NCBI RefSeq assembly: GCF_015863205.1
Contig: NZ_JACBXQ010000006.1
Location: forward strand, 148,918 to 212,917
Length of the DNA: 64,000 bases
Source of the DNA: Facklamia lactis
GTDB lineage: Bacteria; Bacillota; Bacilli; Lactobacillales; Aerococcaceae
Direction of reading: 5' to 3'
Positions 38,523 through 47,509 of the stretch are shown in pieces (position 1 is the first letter of the stretch; each line of letters opens with the position of its first letter). Below the pieces are notes generated by a model that made no database searches, was not told where the DNA came from, and saw nothing but the letters and a program-made list of their open reading frames with translations. Both the position numbers and the translations under genes were made by a program.

Positions 38523-39323
38523 TTATTTGCTAAAATTTAGTGTGACGTTTCCCATATCCACTTCAAGAGTGATTGTTGAAGGATCTTCTGTAATAATTGA
38601 TGATTGAGCATCTAAAGTTTCATCAGTCTTGAAGGACCCTAATGATACATCTGAATTGACAGTAGTAAGAGATTTTTTTTGTAGCAAGTCTAATTCAATA
38701 TTACCCATTGAAACATCTAAATTATGTTGTCCTATTAATGTTGCCGTTCCTGTAAAGTTTCCCATATCTAATTGAATGTCTGATCCTTTGGCTGTGAGTT
38801 GTTTAGCTTTTAGATTTCCCATATTTAAATTAGCCGTTAAATTTTCAAATTCAGAATTTGTCAGAGAAAGTTCCCCCATATCAAGATGAATAGTTGCTTC
38901 TTGAATTTTAATATCAGTTAAAGAAACACTGTCTAGGTTAGAATGAACAGTCAAGTTTTTTAAAACAAAATTTTGGGGTAAAGTAATACGGATGGGCTGA
39001 CTTTTGGTATTAAACAAGTTAAAGGAATCAAAAGAAATCAAGTTTTTAATGGGGGAACTTGTAAGAGTAAGGATACCATCTTCTATTGTATAGTTTATTT
39101 CTATTTTTTCTTTGACTTTTTGAGGTAACTCAGGAATATCGATTTGAATTTCTTTTTGAGATGAAGAGCTAATTTCTAAGGGAAAAATAGCCAAATCGGC
39201 TGAAATTGTATGGATCGGGTCATTGATGGTTTCATTGGTAGCAATAATCTCCGAAGAATTTGACGATAAAGAGAACACGAGTAAAGTCATTAGAAAACAA
39301 AATAAGTGTTTATATTTTTTCAT
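38523..39323 (-). CDS. Secreted DUF4097-type beta-repeat protein
   Basis: 266 residues with a signal peptide (about 1-24) and no C-terminal anchor. From about residue 130 the sequence is a regular beta-strand repeat with recurring Asp-Met-Gly turns (DMGELSL, NMGNLKA, DMGNFTG, SMGNIEL, DMGNVTL). This is the beta-solenoid style of DUF4097/putative adhesin proteins such as the C-terminal half of LiaX-like envelope-stress proteins. Function here is unknown; an envelope-associated role is inference. Confidence 0.75.
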   Translation of the reverse strand: MKKYKHLFCFLMTLLVFSLSSNSSEIIATNETINDPIHTISADLAIFPLEISSSSQKEIQIDIPELPQKVKEKIEINYTIEDGILTLTSSPIKNLISFDSFNLFNTKSQPIRITLPQNFVLKNLTVHSNLDSVSLTDIKIQEATIHLDMGELSLTNSEFENLTANLNMGNLKAKQLTAKGSDIQLDMGNFTGTATLIGQHNLDVSMGNIELDLLQKKSLTTVNSDVSLGSFKTDETLDAQSSIITEDPSTITLEVDMGNVTLNFSK

Positions 39324-39521
39324 TAATATTCCTCCTATGTCATCATCTATATTATTTATGCTTTATTATATATTATAATATTCAAAAAATCTCGGGACTA
39401 AAGCTGTATGATTTCTATATAGTTAGGAGTAGTCTGTTAGAGTTCTTAAGCTAAGGAGGCAGAGCATATTGCTAACATTAGCTTAAAAATACCTATAATA
39501 TTAGGATAGAGGAGTGATAAT

Positions 39522-40040
39522 ATGTTACAAGAGATTGCAATATTTGCAGGGGGTTGTTTTTGGTGTATGGTTCATCCTTTTGACCAATGGGAAGGAGTTA
39601 TTTCCGTTCAATCCGGCTACACAGGTGGTCATATGAAGGATCCAACTTATAGGGAAGTATGTACGGGAGAAACAGGACATACCGAAGCTGTAAAAATTAT
39701 CTATGATGTAGAAAAAATTTCATATGATCAATTATTAGATATATTTTGGTCATCCATTGATCCAACTGATGCTGAGGGTCAATTTGGTGATCGAGGATCT
39801 TCTTATCGGCCAGAAATATTCTATACTAATAAAGAACAAAAGGAAAAAGCAGAATTATCTAAAAAATTATTAGATCAATCTGCTAGGTTTTCGAAACCTA
39901 TTGTGGTTCCTATTACACCTGCACAAGAATTTTATAGAGCTGAAGAATACCATCAAGATTTTTATCGAACTAACCCAGACCATTATCAAAATTATGCAAG
40001 AGCTTCAGGTCGCATTGATTTTATTAATAAGCATAGATAA
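39522..40040 (+). CDS. msrA: Peptide-methionine (S)-S-oxide reductase MsrA
   Basis: Reduces methionine-S-sulfoxide in proteins. 172 residues. The catalytic Cys lies in FAGGCFWCMVHPF (about residue 13). SVQSGYTGGHMKDPTYREV, GHTEAV and DPTDAEGQFGDRGSSYRPEI are family blocks. No MsrB domain is fused. The upstream gap contains a nine-base inverted repeat (TTAAGCTAA/TTAGCTTAA at 39449-39485). Confidence 0.95.
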   Translation: MLQEIAIFAGGCFWCMVHPFDQWEGVISVQSGYTGGHMKDPTYREVCTGETGHTEAVKIIYDVEKISYDQLLDIFWSSIDPTDAEGQFGDRGSSYRPEIFYTNKEQKEKAELSKKLLDQSARFSKPIVVPITPAQEFYRAEEYHQDFYRTNPDHYQNYARASGRIDFINKHR

Positions 40041-40048
40041 TTTTTGAG

Positions 40049-40072
40049 AGCAAGTCGTTATCTTGCTTTTTG
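40049..40072 (+). terminator. Terminator of msrA
   Basis: AGCAAG-TCGTTAT-CTTGCT followed by TTTTTG, eight bases after the msrA stop. Confidence 0.75.
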
Positions 40073-40160
40073 TTGGTATTCAAAGGTTTAAAAAGGTGTA
40101 AAATATTATTTTGATAAAAGATCAATGTTTTAAAGAACCATTTGTATTATAGAAATAAGC

Positions 40161-40189
40161 TTGACAAGCAATAGGTGAAAATTTATGAT
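40161..40189 (+). promoter_or_regulatory. rpmG-secE promoter
   Basis: Consensus TTGACA (40161-40166), a 17-base spacer and TATGAT (40184-40189), about 30 bases before the rpmG start. Confidence 0.8.
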
Positions 40190-40220
40190 TAGATTTGACG
40201 TCTATTAAAGGGGGAATATC

Positions 40221-40373
40221 ATGGCTCAAAAAAAAGCGGCGTTGGCTTGTAGTGTTTGTGGCAATCGCAATTATCAGATGACACCCACACAAATGGGCCA
40301 AAGTACCCGACTTGAAATTAAGAAATTTTGTAAAAATTGTAATCAACATACGGTTCATAAGCAAACGAAATAA
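40221..40373 (+). CDS. rpmG: 50S ribosomal protein L33
   Basis: 50 residues, beginning MAQKKAALACSVCGNRNYQM. Two Cys pairs (CSVC and CKNC) make it the zinc-binding form. It follows GGGGG and precedes secE by 17 bases, as in the conserved rpmG-secE-nusG order. Confidence 0.96.
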   Translation: MAQKKAALACSVCGNRNYQMTPTQMGQSTRLEIKKFCKNCNQHTVHKQTK

Positions 40374-40390
40374 AGATCGAAAGAAGGATA

Positions 40391-40579
40391 ATGATGAATT
40401 ATTTTAGTGGAGTAGCTTCTGAAATGAAAAAGGTCACTTGGCCTTCAATTAAAGATACGAATAAATTTACATGGACAGTTATATCAATGGTGGTTTTCTT
40501 TTCATTATATTTTGCAGTGACAGATTTTGCTTTTAATGAATTTGTTAATTGGATTGTTAGATTAGGGGCAAAAGGATAA
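40391..40579 (+). CDS. secE: Preprotein translocase subunit SecE
   Basis: Clamp subunit of the SecYEG channel. 62 residues, the short single-membrane-helix Firmicute type: amphipathic EMKKVTWPSIKDTNKFTWTV followed by a membrane helix (about 30-50). Two adjacent ATGs are possible starts. Confidence 0.95.
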   Translation: MMNYFSGVASEMKKVTWPSIKDTNKFTWTVISMVVFFSLYFAVTDFAFNEFVNWIVRLGAKG

Positions 40580-40628
40580 AATTGTTTAATATTTTGGTAT
40601 TCGTGGTATAATTAGCTCAGTAGAAGCA

Positions 40629-40657
40629 GACCTACTTTTATTATAGGTAGGTTTTTT
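40629..40657 (+). terminator. Terminator between secE and nusG
   Basis: ACCTAC and GTAGGT pair around an A/T loop and are followed by six T, 50 bases after secE. nusG therefore needs its own promoter or read-through; a TATAAT at 40607-40612 precedes the hairpin. Confidence 0.75.
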
Positions 40658-40701
40658 ATTTTGATTAAAAATATTGATTAGTAAAAGGGAGAGGAAGAAA
40701 T

Positions 40702-41235
40702 ATGGAAAAAGAATGGTTTGTATTACACACATATTCAGGCTATGAAAATAAGGTCAAAGAAAATATTATGATGCGAGCAGAAAGTATGAATATGGAAGAT
40801 TATATTTTTAATGTTGCGGTTCCTGAGAAAGAAATAACAGAGATGCATGATGGGGAAAAGAAAACTAAAATTCAAAAAACGTTTCCGGGCTATGTATTAG
40901 TCGAAATGATTATGACTGATGAATCGTGGTTTATCGTTAGAAATACACCTGGTGTAACCGGGTTTGTCGGTTCACATGGAGCAGGTTCTAAACCAGCCCC
41001 TTTATTGGAGGATGAAATTGCTAGTATTTTAGGTGAGACTCCTGTTGAAAAAGTTAAATTAGAAGTTGAAGTTGGGGATCATGTGGAAATAACTGATGGA
41101 GCCTTTTCAGGAATGACGGGTGAAATTGAAGAAATTAATGAAGACACTCAAAAATTAAAAGTTGTGATTGAAATGTTTGGACGGGAAACCGTTGCAGAAT
41201 TAGAATTTTCTCAGGTCAATAAGGCTAATTACTAA
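40702..41235 (+). CDS. nusG: Transcription termination/antitermination factor NusG
   Basis: Binds RNA polymerase and modulates pausing and termination. 177 residues. The NGN domain (about 1-110) has EWFVLHTYSGYENKVKENI and VRNTPGVTGFVG. The KOW domain (about 125-177) contains VGDHVEITDGAFSGMTGEIE. Family length, no truncation. Confidence 0.97.
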   Translation: MEKEWFVLHTYSGYENKVKENIMMRAESMNMEDYIFNVAVPEKEITEMHDGEKKTKIQKTFPGYVLVEMIMTDESWFIVRNTPGVTGFVGSHGAGSKPAPLLEDEIASILGETPVEKVKLEVEVGDHVEITDGAFSGMTGEIEEINEDTQKLKVVIEMFGRETVAELEFSQVNKANY

Positions 41236-41258
41236 TCATTGATGAGAGGATTGGTTTT

Positions 41259-42041
41259 ATGGGGGGAAAGAAATATCCTCTATATTATTATGTAGCACAG
41301 ATCATGTATGTTATTACGACTATTTTTCATTTATCAATGATAATAGTTCCAAAGCTTCGAATGAATTTATTTGAAAGTATATTTAAAAATTCTCACATAT
41401 TAGTTCCGTCATCTTATGTATTGATACTATGGCCCATTATTTTTATTTGGCTTTCTGCTTGTATCTTCATTGGATGCCATTCCCTTGGGTCAGATCGAAT
41501 GATTACTTCTTATAAAAATCTAGTAGCACCACGATACGTTGAGTTGTTTTTATATCATCTTGTATTGGTGATGTTATGGGGTAGAGGCTCTCATCTTTTT
41601 TCGATGATATTGAGCTTAATTTATTTGAGAAAGTTGATTGATTTAATGAAATTAGTATCCTCAAATTTGACATTGAGAGATAATGTATGGATATTAAAAT
41701 ACCCGGTAGGCCTCTATACAGGATGGATACTGGTTGTAAGCTTAGTGACTTTTTATAGTTACTTGGTGAGTCTTGGGTTCGCACCTACTAGAGCGGGGAT
41801 GTTCTTAACAGGTATTGGAGTTTTATTGAGTATTCTGGCGTTTGCTTGTTATTTGTTTATAATGTATGGCAATCATATGATTATGATAGCACCTCTTATT
41901 TATTTTATGGGTCTATTAACCCAGCATCATCCAAGTTCCAATTTTAGTTTGCGACATCCTATTTTTTATATGGTGGTTGCATTAATTTTTTTGTTAGCAC
42001 TAGCATTATATATTCGTCTTTTACGTTATCAACGTAAATAG
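41259..42041 (+). CDS. TspO/tryptophan-rich-sensory-protein-like membrane protein
   Basis: 260 residues with about eight membrane helices. WPIIFIWLSACIF and YPVGLYTGWILVV resemble conserved segments of the bacterial TspO-related 'tryptophan-rich sensory protein' group. The membership is my pattern match and not certain; substrate is unknown. It is 24 bases after nusG, in an interval where nusG is usually followed directly by rplK. Confidence 0.55.
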   Translation: MGGKKYPLYYYVAQIMYVITTIFHLSMIIVPKLRMNLFESIFKNSHILVPSSYVLILWPIIFIWLSACIFIGCHSLGSDRMITSYKNLVAPRYVELFLYHLVLVMLWGRGSHLFSMILSLIYLRKLIDLMKLVSSNLTLRDNVWILKYPVGLYTGWILVVSLVTFYSYLVSLGFAPTRAGMFLTGIGVLLSILAFACYLFIMYGNHMIMIAPLIYFMGLLTQHHPSSNFSLRHPIFYMVVALIFLLALALYIRLLRYQRK

Positions 42042-42055
42042 CGACATGGAGAAGG

Positions 42056-42088
42056 GCAGTCTGAGAGGTAAGAGGCTGCTTTTTTTTA
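42056..42088 (+). terminator. Terminator after the TspO-like gene
   Basis: GCAGTCT and AGaGgCTGC pair imperfectly and are followed by eight T. Confidence 0.7.
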
Positions 42089-42136
42089 TTTTGTAATTAT
42101 TTAAAAATTAAATAATTAAAATTTTTGTTTACAACC

Positions 42137-42190
42137 TTGACTAACACAATATATATGTATAATATTCATTTGTAGCACAACATATTGTGT
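42137..42190 (+). promoter_or_regulatory. nrdDG promoter with two NrdR boxes
   Basis: TTGACT (42137-42142) with a TATAAT/TAATAT -10 (about 42158-42165). ACACAATATATATGTA (42144-42159) and GCACAACATATTGTGT (42175-42190) match the NrdR box ACACWATATATWGTGT, the second at 14 of 16 positions. They start 31 bases apart, about three helical turns, the usual arrangement for ATP/dATP-responsive NrdR repression. Confidence 0.8.
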
Positions 42191-42203
42191 AGGAGGCAGA
42201 AGA

Positions 42204-44435
42204 ATGTTAAAAAAATATCAAATGATAAATGAATCTTTAAAAGGACTTAAAGTCATTAAAAGAGATGGAAGGGAAGTCTTATTTAATCGTCATAAAATTA
42301 GAGAAGCGATTAATAAGGCAACTTTAGCGAGTGTAGGTTCTATTAAGAAACCTTTAGAAAAAGTTTTGAATGATGTTGAACAAGCAATTATAGAAGAAAT
42401 TTATCAGCGCCATGTTGAGGATGTAAAAATATATGAAATCCAAAGTATTGTAGAGCACTATTTAATAGAGGCAAATCTCATTTCAATTGCAGAAGCTTAT
42501 ATTTCATATCGGGTCTACCGTGATTTAGAAAGATCTCAGCAAACTAATATTAATTTTAGGATTCAGCAGTTATTAAAGAAAGATCGTCAAATTGTTAATG
42601 AAAATGCTAATAAGGATAGTCGAGTTTATAATACTCAACGAGATTTAACAGCGGGCATTGTTGCTAAGTCAATAGGTTTAAAGATGTTGCCTGCTCATGT
42701 TGCCAATGCTCATAGTAAAGGTGAAATTCATGTCCATGATTTAGACTATAATCCATACTCTCCGATGACAAATTGCTCATTGATTGATTTTAAAGAAATG
42801 TTTGCTAATGGATTTGAAATTGGAAATGCTCAGGTAGAATCTCCTCAATCGATTAATACAGCAACGGCTCAAATGGCACAAATTATTGCCAATGTAGCGA
42901 GTAGCCAATATGGAGGGACATCGGCTAATCGAATTGATGAGGTATTAGCCCCTTTTGCTGAAAAAAATTTACAAAAAAATCTTCAAATAGCTGAAGAGTG
43001 GATAGAAAATGAGGAAGAAAGAAACAAGTTTGCGATTCAACAAACGAAGAAACAAATTTATGATGCAATGCAAAGCCTTGAATATGAAATTAATACGTTG
43101 TATACCTCGCAAGGGCAAACACCTTTTACTACTTTAGGCTTCGGTTTGGGCCAATCTTGGATTGAACGTGAAATTCAACAAGCCATTTTAAAAGTAAGAT
43201 TAGAAGGACTAGGTAGAGAAAAAAGAACGGCTATCTTTCCTAAGTTGGTTTTTACTTTGAAAAGAGGTGTGAATCTTACGAAAAAGGATCCGAATTATGA
43301 TATTAAGCAGTTAGCTTTACAGTGTGCAACTAAGAGAATGTATCCCGACGTTTTGATGTATGATCGTATCATTGATTTGACAGGTTCATTTAAGGTTCCA
43401 ATGGGTTGTCGTTCTTTTCTACAAGGCTGGCAGGATGAAAATGGAGATGAAGTAAATGATGGAAGGATGAATCTTGGAGTGGTGAGTTTAAATCTTCCTC
43501 GTATTGCTTTAGAAGCTGAAAAAGACCCGTCAAAATTTTGGCAGATTCTCTCAGAACGATTGAAGATTGTGGGGGATGCCTTAGTTTATCGTGTTAATCG
43601 CGCGAAAGAAGCCGATCCTAATCAAGCCCCCATTCTTTTTAAACATGGAGCATTTGGAATTCGATTAAAAGAGGGAGAGGAAGTTAATCAGGTTTTTAAA
43701 AATAAACGAGCAACTGTTTCGCTAGGTTATATTGGATTGTACGAGGTAGCGTGCCACTTTTATGGACCTGAATGGGAAATTAATCCAAAGGCGAAAGCAT
43801 TTACTTTGGAAATTATGCAAAGATTAAAAGAAAAAGCAGATGATTTAAGCAATGAATATGGCTACCATTTTAGTGTTTATTCAACACCTTCAGAAAGTCT
43901 GACTGATCGATTTTGTCGATTAGACTGCAAGAAATTTGGTCGTATTGATCATATAACAGCTAAAGGGTACTATACTAATTCTTTTCATTATGATGTGAGA
44001 AAAAGTCCAACACCTTTTGAAAAGATTGACTTTGAAAAAGCCTATCCTAAGTTTTGTTCTGGAGGGTTTATACATTATTGTGAGTATCCTAATATGCAAC
44101 AAAATCCCAAAGCTTTAGAAGCTGTTTGGGACTATGCCTATGATCGAATCGGTTATTTAGGCACGAATACTCCCATTGATAAATGTTATAAATGTACTTT
44201 TTCAGGGGAATTTGAAGCAACGGATAGAGGATTTATGTGTCCTGAGTGTGGGAATAATGATCCAGAAACTTGTGATGTTGTTAAAAGAACTTGTGGCTAT
44301 TTAGGCAATCCTCAATTAAGACCGATGGTGGAAGGAAGGCATAAGGAGATTAGTGCTCGTGTTAAACATTTTAAACGGTCTATAAGTCATTCAGACTTTG
44401 AAAAGGATGAGGGTAAATGGACAGTAGACGAATAA
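42204..44435 (+). CDS. nrdD: Anaerobic ribonucleoside-triphosphate reductase NrdD
   Basis: Glycyl-radical enzyme producing dNTPs without oxygen. 743 residues. An ATP-cone (about 16-105, VIKRDGREVLFNRHKIREAI) gives allosteric control. The C-terminal zinc site is CYKC...CPEC and the glycyl-radical loop is RTCGYLGN (Gly about 698). It overlaps nrdG by 19 bases. Confidence 0.97.
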   Translation: MLKKYQMINESLKGLKVIKRDGREVLFNRHKIREAINKATLASVGSIKKPLEKVLNDVEQAIIEEIYQRHVEDVKIYEIQSIVEHYLIEANLISIAEAYISYRVYRDLERSQQTNINFRIQQLLKKDRQIVNENANKDSRVYNTQRDLTAGIVAKSIGLKMLPAHVANAHSKGEIHVHDLDYNPYSPMTNCSLIDFKEMFANGFEIGNAQVESPQSINTATAQMAQIIANVASSQYGGTSANRIDEVLAPFAEKNLQKNLQIAEEWIENEEERNKFAIQQTKKQIYDAMQSLEYEINTLYTSQGQTPFTTLGFGLGQSWIEREIQQAILKVRLEGLGREKRTAIFPKLVFTLKRGVNLTKKDPNYDIKQLALQCATKRMYPDVLMYDRIIDLTGSFKVPMGCRSFLQGWQDENGDEVNDGRMNLGVVSLNLPRIALEAEKDPSKFWQILSERLKIVGDALVYRVNRAKEADPNQAPILFKHGAFGIRLKEGEEVNQVFKNKRATVSLGYIGLYEVACHFYGPEWEINPKAKAFTLEIMQRLKEKADDLSNEYGYHFSVYSTPSESLTDRFCRLDCKKFGRIDHITAKGYYTNSFHYDVRKSPTPFEKIDFEKAYPKFCSGGFIHYCEYPNMQQNPKALEAVWDYAYDRIGYLGTNTPIDKCYKCTFSGEFEATDRGFMCPECGNNDPETCDVVKRTCGYLGNPQLRPMVEGRHKEISARVKHFKRSISHSDFEKDEGKWTVDE

Positions 44436-44986
44436 TTGGACCTAAAAACCCGATGGCTAAAGAGTGGTTGGCGAAAGATTGGTCTTGCAATAAAGTAGCG
44501 GATTATAAGCCTTATAATTTTGTGGATGGAGAAGGAGTACGGTGTTCTTTATATGTTAGCGGTTGTCTATTTGCCTGTCCAGGTTGTTATAATAAAAAAA
44601 TACAAAATTTTAATTACGGAATAGACTATACTGAGGAGCTGGAAAATCGGATTATCTCTGATTTATCTGCAGACTATTGCCAGGGCTTAACTTTATTAGG
44701 AGGAGAACCCATGCTGAATACAACTATCCTAATACCGCTATGTCAGAAGGTTAGAAAAATGTATGGAGCTGATAAGGATATTTGGACTTGGACAGGTTAT
44801 ACTTGGGAAGAGTTATTGAAAGAATCAGATGATAAAAAAGAATTACTTTCTTTAATCGATATTTTAGTAGATGGTCGGTATCTTCAAGAAAAAAGAAATC
44901 TGTCTCTTAGATTTCGGGGGTCTAATAATCAAAGAATCATTAAGGTAGCTGAAAGTATTGAAAAGGGAAGGGTCTGTTTATGGTAG
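44417..44986 (+). CDS. nrdG: Anaerobic ribonucleotide reductase activase NrdG
   Basis: Radical-SAM activase that installs the glycyl radical in NrdD. 189 residues. The iron-sulfur motif is SGCLFACPGCYNK (Cx3Cx2C), followed by the GGE segment LTLLGGEPM. Translationally coupled to nrdD. Confidence 0.96.
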   Translation: MDSRRIIGPKNPMAKEWLAKDWSCNKVADYKPYNFVDGEGVRCSLYVSGCLFACPGCYNKKIQNFNYGIDYTEELENRIISDLSADYCQGLTLLGGEPMLNTTILIPLCQKVRKMYGADKDIWTWTGYTWEELLKESDDKKELLSLIDILVDGRYLQEKRNLSLRFRGSNNQRIIKVAESIEKGRVCLW

Positions 44987-45095
44987 AAAGTAGAGGAGAA
45001 TTTTATTCAAATAGGGACTTTTAAATATTTACAATTTTTTATGAATTCGCTAAGATTAACTTATAACAATTAATAAATTAAGTGGAGGTAATTTT

Positions 45096-46028
45096 ATGAA
45101 GTGGCCTTTAAATCATTCGATGCTATTAACAAAAGAACAAGCAGACTCCAGTCCTTGGATGACAATACTTTTAACGTTCATCATGTATATTGCCAATATA
45201 TTTGTAACTGCAATTGTATCTATTCCTTTTATTTTTCAATTTATGGGTAAAGAAAACATTGACTTCACGGATCCATCGGCTAGTTCACAAATTCAAGAAC
45301 AGATGAGCCTAAGCTCATCAATGACTTATGTTAGCCTGTTTCTAACCCTAATTATGATTATAATAGCCTTGCTATTTGCACGTTGGTTTCAAGGTCGGAA
45401 GAGTAATTCTTTTGGTTTTACTTCAGAAGATTTCTTTAGGAAATATGGGATCGGCATTCTCGTAGCGGCTGTAACCATGGGGTTGACCTACCTTATTAAT
45501 TTATTGTTAGGCACCATTTCAAGCCAGATGAATCCTGAACAAAATGGGATGGCTTTTATGCTTTTATTAATCGGTTTTATGATTCAAGGTTTGTCTGAGG
45601 AAGTATTATTAAGAGGCTATATGATGAATGGAATTGCTGTTCGCTGGGGGGTTCTTGCCGCAATATTAATTAATTCTATTTTATTTGGTTTAATGCATTT
45701 AGCAAACCCAGGAATTTCTTGGATAGCCATTGTCAACTTGATTCTTGCGGGCATATTTTTTTCACTACTATTTTATATCACGGACAATCTTTGGTTAACT
45801 GGCGCTGCACATTCTTTCTGGAACTTTATTATGGGAGTAATTTTTGGAGTGCAAGTAAGTGGCCTTGTGCTTCCGGGTTCTATTTTGGTGACTAAGGCGC
45901 ATGAGCAACATGCCTTAATTAATGGAGCTGAGTTTGGATTTGAAGGGGGACTTGTCGTCACAGTCATCTTGGTTATTTCGTGTTTCTTCTTTCTTTCGAA
46001 AGTGAAACATTTGAAGCCGGTAAAATAG
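45096..46028 (+). CDS. CPBP-family intramembrane metalloprotease (Abi/CAAX-like)
   Basis: 310 residues with about eight membrane helices. The CPBP motifs are all present: SEEVLLRGYMMNG (EExxxR, about 167), FGLMHLANPG (FxxxH) and the second His in AAHSFWNFIMG. Relatives act in prenyl-protein processing, bacteriocin self-immunity or surface-protein regulation. Which applies here cannot be told from sequence. Own GGAGG site; the gap upstream has no terminator I can see. Confidence 0.88.
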   Translation: MKWPLNHSMLLTKEQADSSPWMTILLTFIMYIANIFVTAIVSIPFIFQFMGKENIDFTDPSASSQIQEQMSLSSSMTYVSLFLTLIMIIIALLFARWFQGRKSNSFGFTSEDFFRKYGIGILVAAVTMGLTYLINLLLGTISSQMNPEQNGMAFMLLLIGFMIQGLSEEVLLRGYMMNGIAVRWGVLAAILINSILFGLMHLANPGISWIAIVNLILAGIFFSLLFYITDNLWLTGAAHSFWNFIMGVIFGVQVSGLVLPGSILVTKAHEQHALINGAEFGFEGGLVVTVILVISCFFFLSKVKHLKPVK

Positions 46029-46052
46029 ATTAGATAAATATTTTTAGATTCT

Positions 46053-46096
46053 AAAGCTTCTTATTTGAAACTATTAAAATAAGAAGCTTTATTTTT
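46053..46096 (+). terminator. Terminator of the CPBP gene
   Basis: AAAGCTTCTTATTT and AAAATAAGAAGCTTT form a long stem followed by ATTTTT. Confidence 0.88.
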
Positions 46097-46118
46097 AAAT
46101 AGTTATTACCAAAACAGC

Positions 46119-46147
46119 TTGCATTTCAAATGGACTTCCTCTATAAT
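46119..46147 (+). promoter_or_regulatory. rplK-rplA promoter
   Basis: TTGCAT (46119-46124), a 17-base spacer and consensus TATAAT (46142-46147), about 95 bases before rplK. Confidence 0.8.
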
Positions 46148-46180
46148 ATCACGGTGCATGTAAAAGATTATGTGCATTGG

Positions 46181-46211
46181 GTGGGAGGAGTCTGATTACT
46201 CCAATTACCAC
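46181..46211 (+). promoter_or_regulatory. Candidate L1-binding leader element before rplK
   Basis: GTGG (46181) pairs with CCAC (46208-46211) and GGAGT pairs with ACTCC. This leaves an asymmetric internal loop (GA opposite AATTA). A closely similar fold recurs before rplA. L1 is known to repress its own operon by binding an mRNA mimic of its rRNA site. Confidence 0.5.
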
Positions 46212-46242
46212 ATCACGAAAAATGAAATAAGGAGGAATCTTC

Positions 46243-46668
46243 GTGGCTAAAAAAGTTATTACTCAAGTTAAATTACAAATTCCTGCAGGACAAGCAAGTC
46301 CAGCTCCACCAGTGGGGCCTGCATTAGGTCAAGCCGGTGTGAATATTATGTCCTTTACTAAGGAGTTTAATGCTCGGACACAAGAACAACAAGGAATGAT
46401 CATTCCAGTTGTAATCGATGTATATGAAGACCGTTCTTTTAGTTTTATAACTAAAACACCGCCAGCTCCAGTTTTACTTAAAAAAGCAGCGGGTATTCAA
46501 AAAGCTTCAGGTGAACCTAATAAAAATAAGGTAGCATCTGTGACTCGTGACCAAGTTCGCGAAATTGCTGAAATTAAAATGCAAGATTTAAACGCAGCCG
46601 ATGTAGAAGCTGCAATGCGTATGGTTGAAGGTACTGCCCGTTCAATGGGAATTACCGTACAAGACTAA
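46243..46668 (+). CDS. rplK: 50S ribosomal protein L11
   Basis: Component of the GTPase-associated centre. 141 residues from GTG 46243 after GGAGG. N-terminal [20 protein letters not shown] contains the thiostrepton-site prolines. The C-terminal rRNA-binding domain ends [12 protein letters not shown]. Confidence 0.97.
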   Translation: MAKKVITQVKLQIPAGQASPAPPVGPALGQAGVNIMSFTKEFNARTQEQQGMIIPVVIDVYEDRSFSFITKTPPAPVLLKKAAGIQKASGEPNKNKVASVTRDQVREIAEIKMQDLNAADVEAAMRMVEGTARSMGITVQD

Positions 46669-46704
46669 TCGTAAACGTAGCTTCTCGCCCCGTTTCTATC
46701 GGGT

Positions 46705-46730
46705 GTGGGAGGGAAACCCCGAATAACCAC
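46705..46730 (+). promoter_or_regulatory. Candidate second L1-binding element before rplA
   Basis: GTGGGAGGG-AAA-CCCC, then GAATAACCAC: outer GTGG/CCAC, inner GGG/CCC and an asymmetric loop GA opposite GAATAA-type sequence. It mirrors the element at 46181-46211 and ends 20 bases before rplA. A separate CCCCG-TTTCTA-TCGGG hairpin precedes it. Confidence 0.5.
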
Positions 46731-46749
46731 AAATATAGGAGGAAATTTA

Positions 46750-47439
46750 ATGGCTAAAAAAAGCAAAAACTATGTAGCGGCTAAAGAAAAAGTAGATCGT
46801 ACAAAAAAATATGATGCAACAGAAGCAATTGCCTTAGCAAAAGAAATTGATTTTGCTAAATTTGATGCATCCGTAGAAGTATCATACAATTTAAATATTG
46901 ATGTTAAAAAAGCAGACCAACAAATCCGTGGAGCAATGGTATTACCACATGGAACAGGTAAAACTCAAACAGTTGTGGTCATAGCTAAGGGTGAAAAAGC
47001 AGCTGAAGCTGAAGCAGCTGGAGCTGATTTTGTTGGTGAAGAGGAACTCATTAATAAAATTAATGATGGATGGTTAGAATTCGATGTGATGGTTGCAACA
47101 CCTGATATGATGGGACAAGTTGGACGTTTAGGTCGTGTGTTAGGACCTAAAGGTTTAATGCCTAACCCTAAAACAGGGACTGTTACAATGGATGTTACGA
47201 AAGCAGTTAATGATATTAAAGCCGGACAAGTAACATATCGTGCTGACAAAGCTGGTATTGTGAATGTTCCAATCGGAAAAGTATCTTTTGATGATCAGAA
47301 ATTGCTTGAAAACTTTAAAGCTTTACACGAACAAATTATGCGAATCAAGCCTTCAACTGCCAAGGGTGAATATATTACTAATTTGGCATTATCTACTACC
47401 TTTGGACCAGGTATCAAAATTAATGTAGATAGTTTATAA
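46750..47439 (+). CDS. rplA: 50S ribosomal protein L1
   Basis: Forms the mobile L1 stalk and represses its operon. 229 residues from ATG 46750, after AGGAGG; the longer frame from 46705 would translate the leader element. Motifs are [19 protein letters not shown] and [15 protein letters not shown]. Confidence 0.97.
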   Translation: MAKKSKNYVAAKEKVDRTKKYDATEAIALAKEIDFAKFDASVEVSYNLNIDVKKADQQIRGAMVLPHGTGKTQTVVVIAKGEKAAEAEAAGADFVGEEELINKINDGWLEFDVMVATPDMMGQVGRLGRVLGPKGLMPNPKTGTVTMDVTKAVNDIKAGQVTYRADKAGIVNVPIGKVSFDDQKLLENFKALHEQIMRIKPSTAKGEYITNLALSTTFGPGIKINVDSL

Positions 47440-47456
47440 AAATAGTTATTTTTAAG

Positions 47457-47485
47457 TTGACAAACAAAAAAATAACTCATATTAT
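47457..47485 (+). promoter_or_regulatory. rplJ-rplL promoter
   Basis: Consensus TTGACA (47457-47462), 17 bases, TATTAT (47480-47485), directly upstream of the L10 leader. Confidence 0.8.
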
Positions 47486-47509
47486 ATATAAGTATTTTAA
47501 ACGACCTAA

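Noticed and set aside
40122..40364. 80-codon minus-strand open frame
   Set aside because: It lies antisense to rpmG, whose ribosomal protein sequence is unmistakable on the plus strand, and it has no recognisable features.
40604..40632. tRNA-like stretch (GGTATAATTAGCTCAGTAGAAGC) before nusG, similar to a tRNA 5' end and D-arm
   Set aside because: No anticodon arm, T-arm or acceptor complement follows; instead a terminator hairpin begins at 40629. The similarity is short and probably chance.
45999..46015. TTTCGAAAGTGAAACAT as a third parS
   Set aside because: Only the right half resembles parS and the symmetry is lost; it encodes ordinary residues at the end of the CPBP gene.
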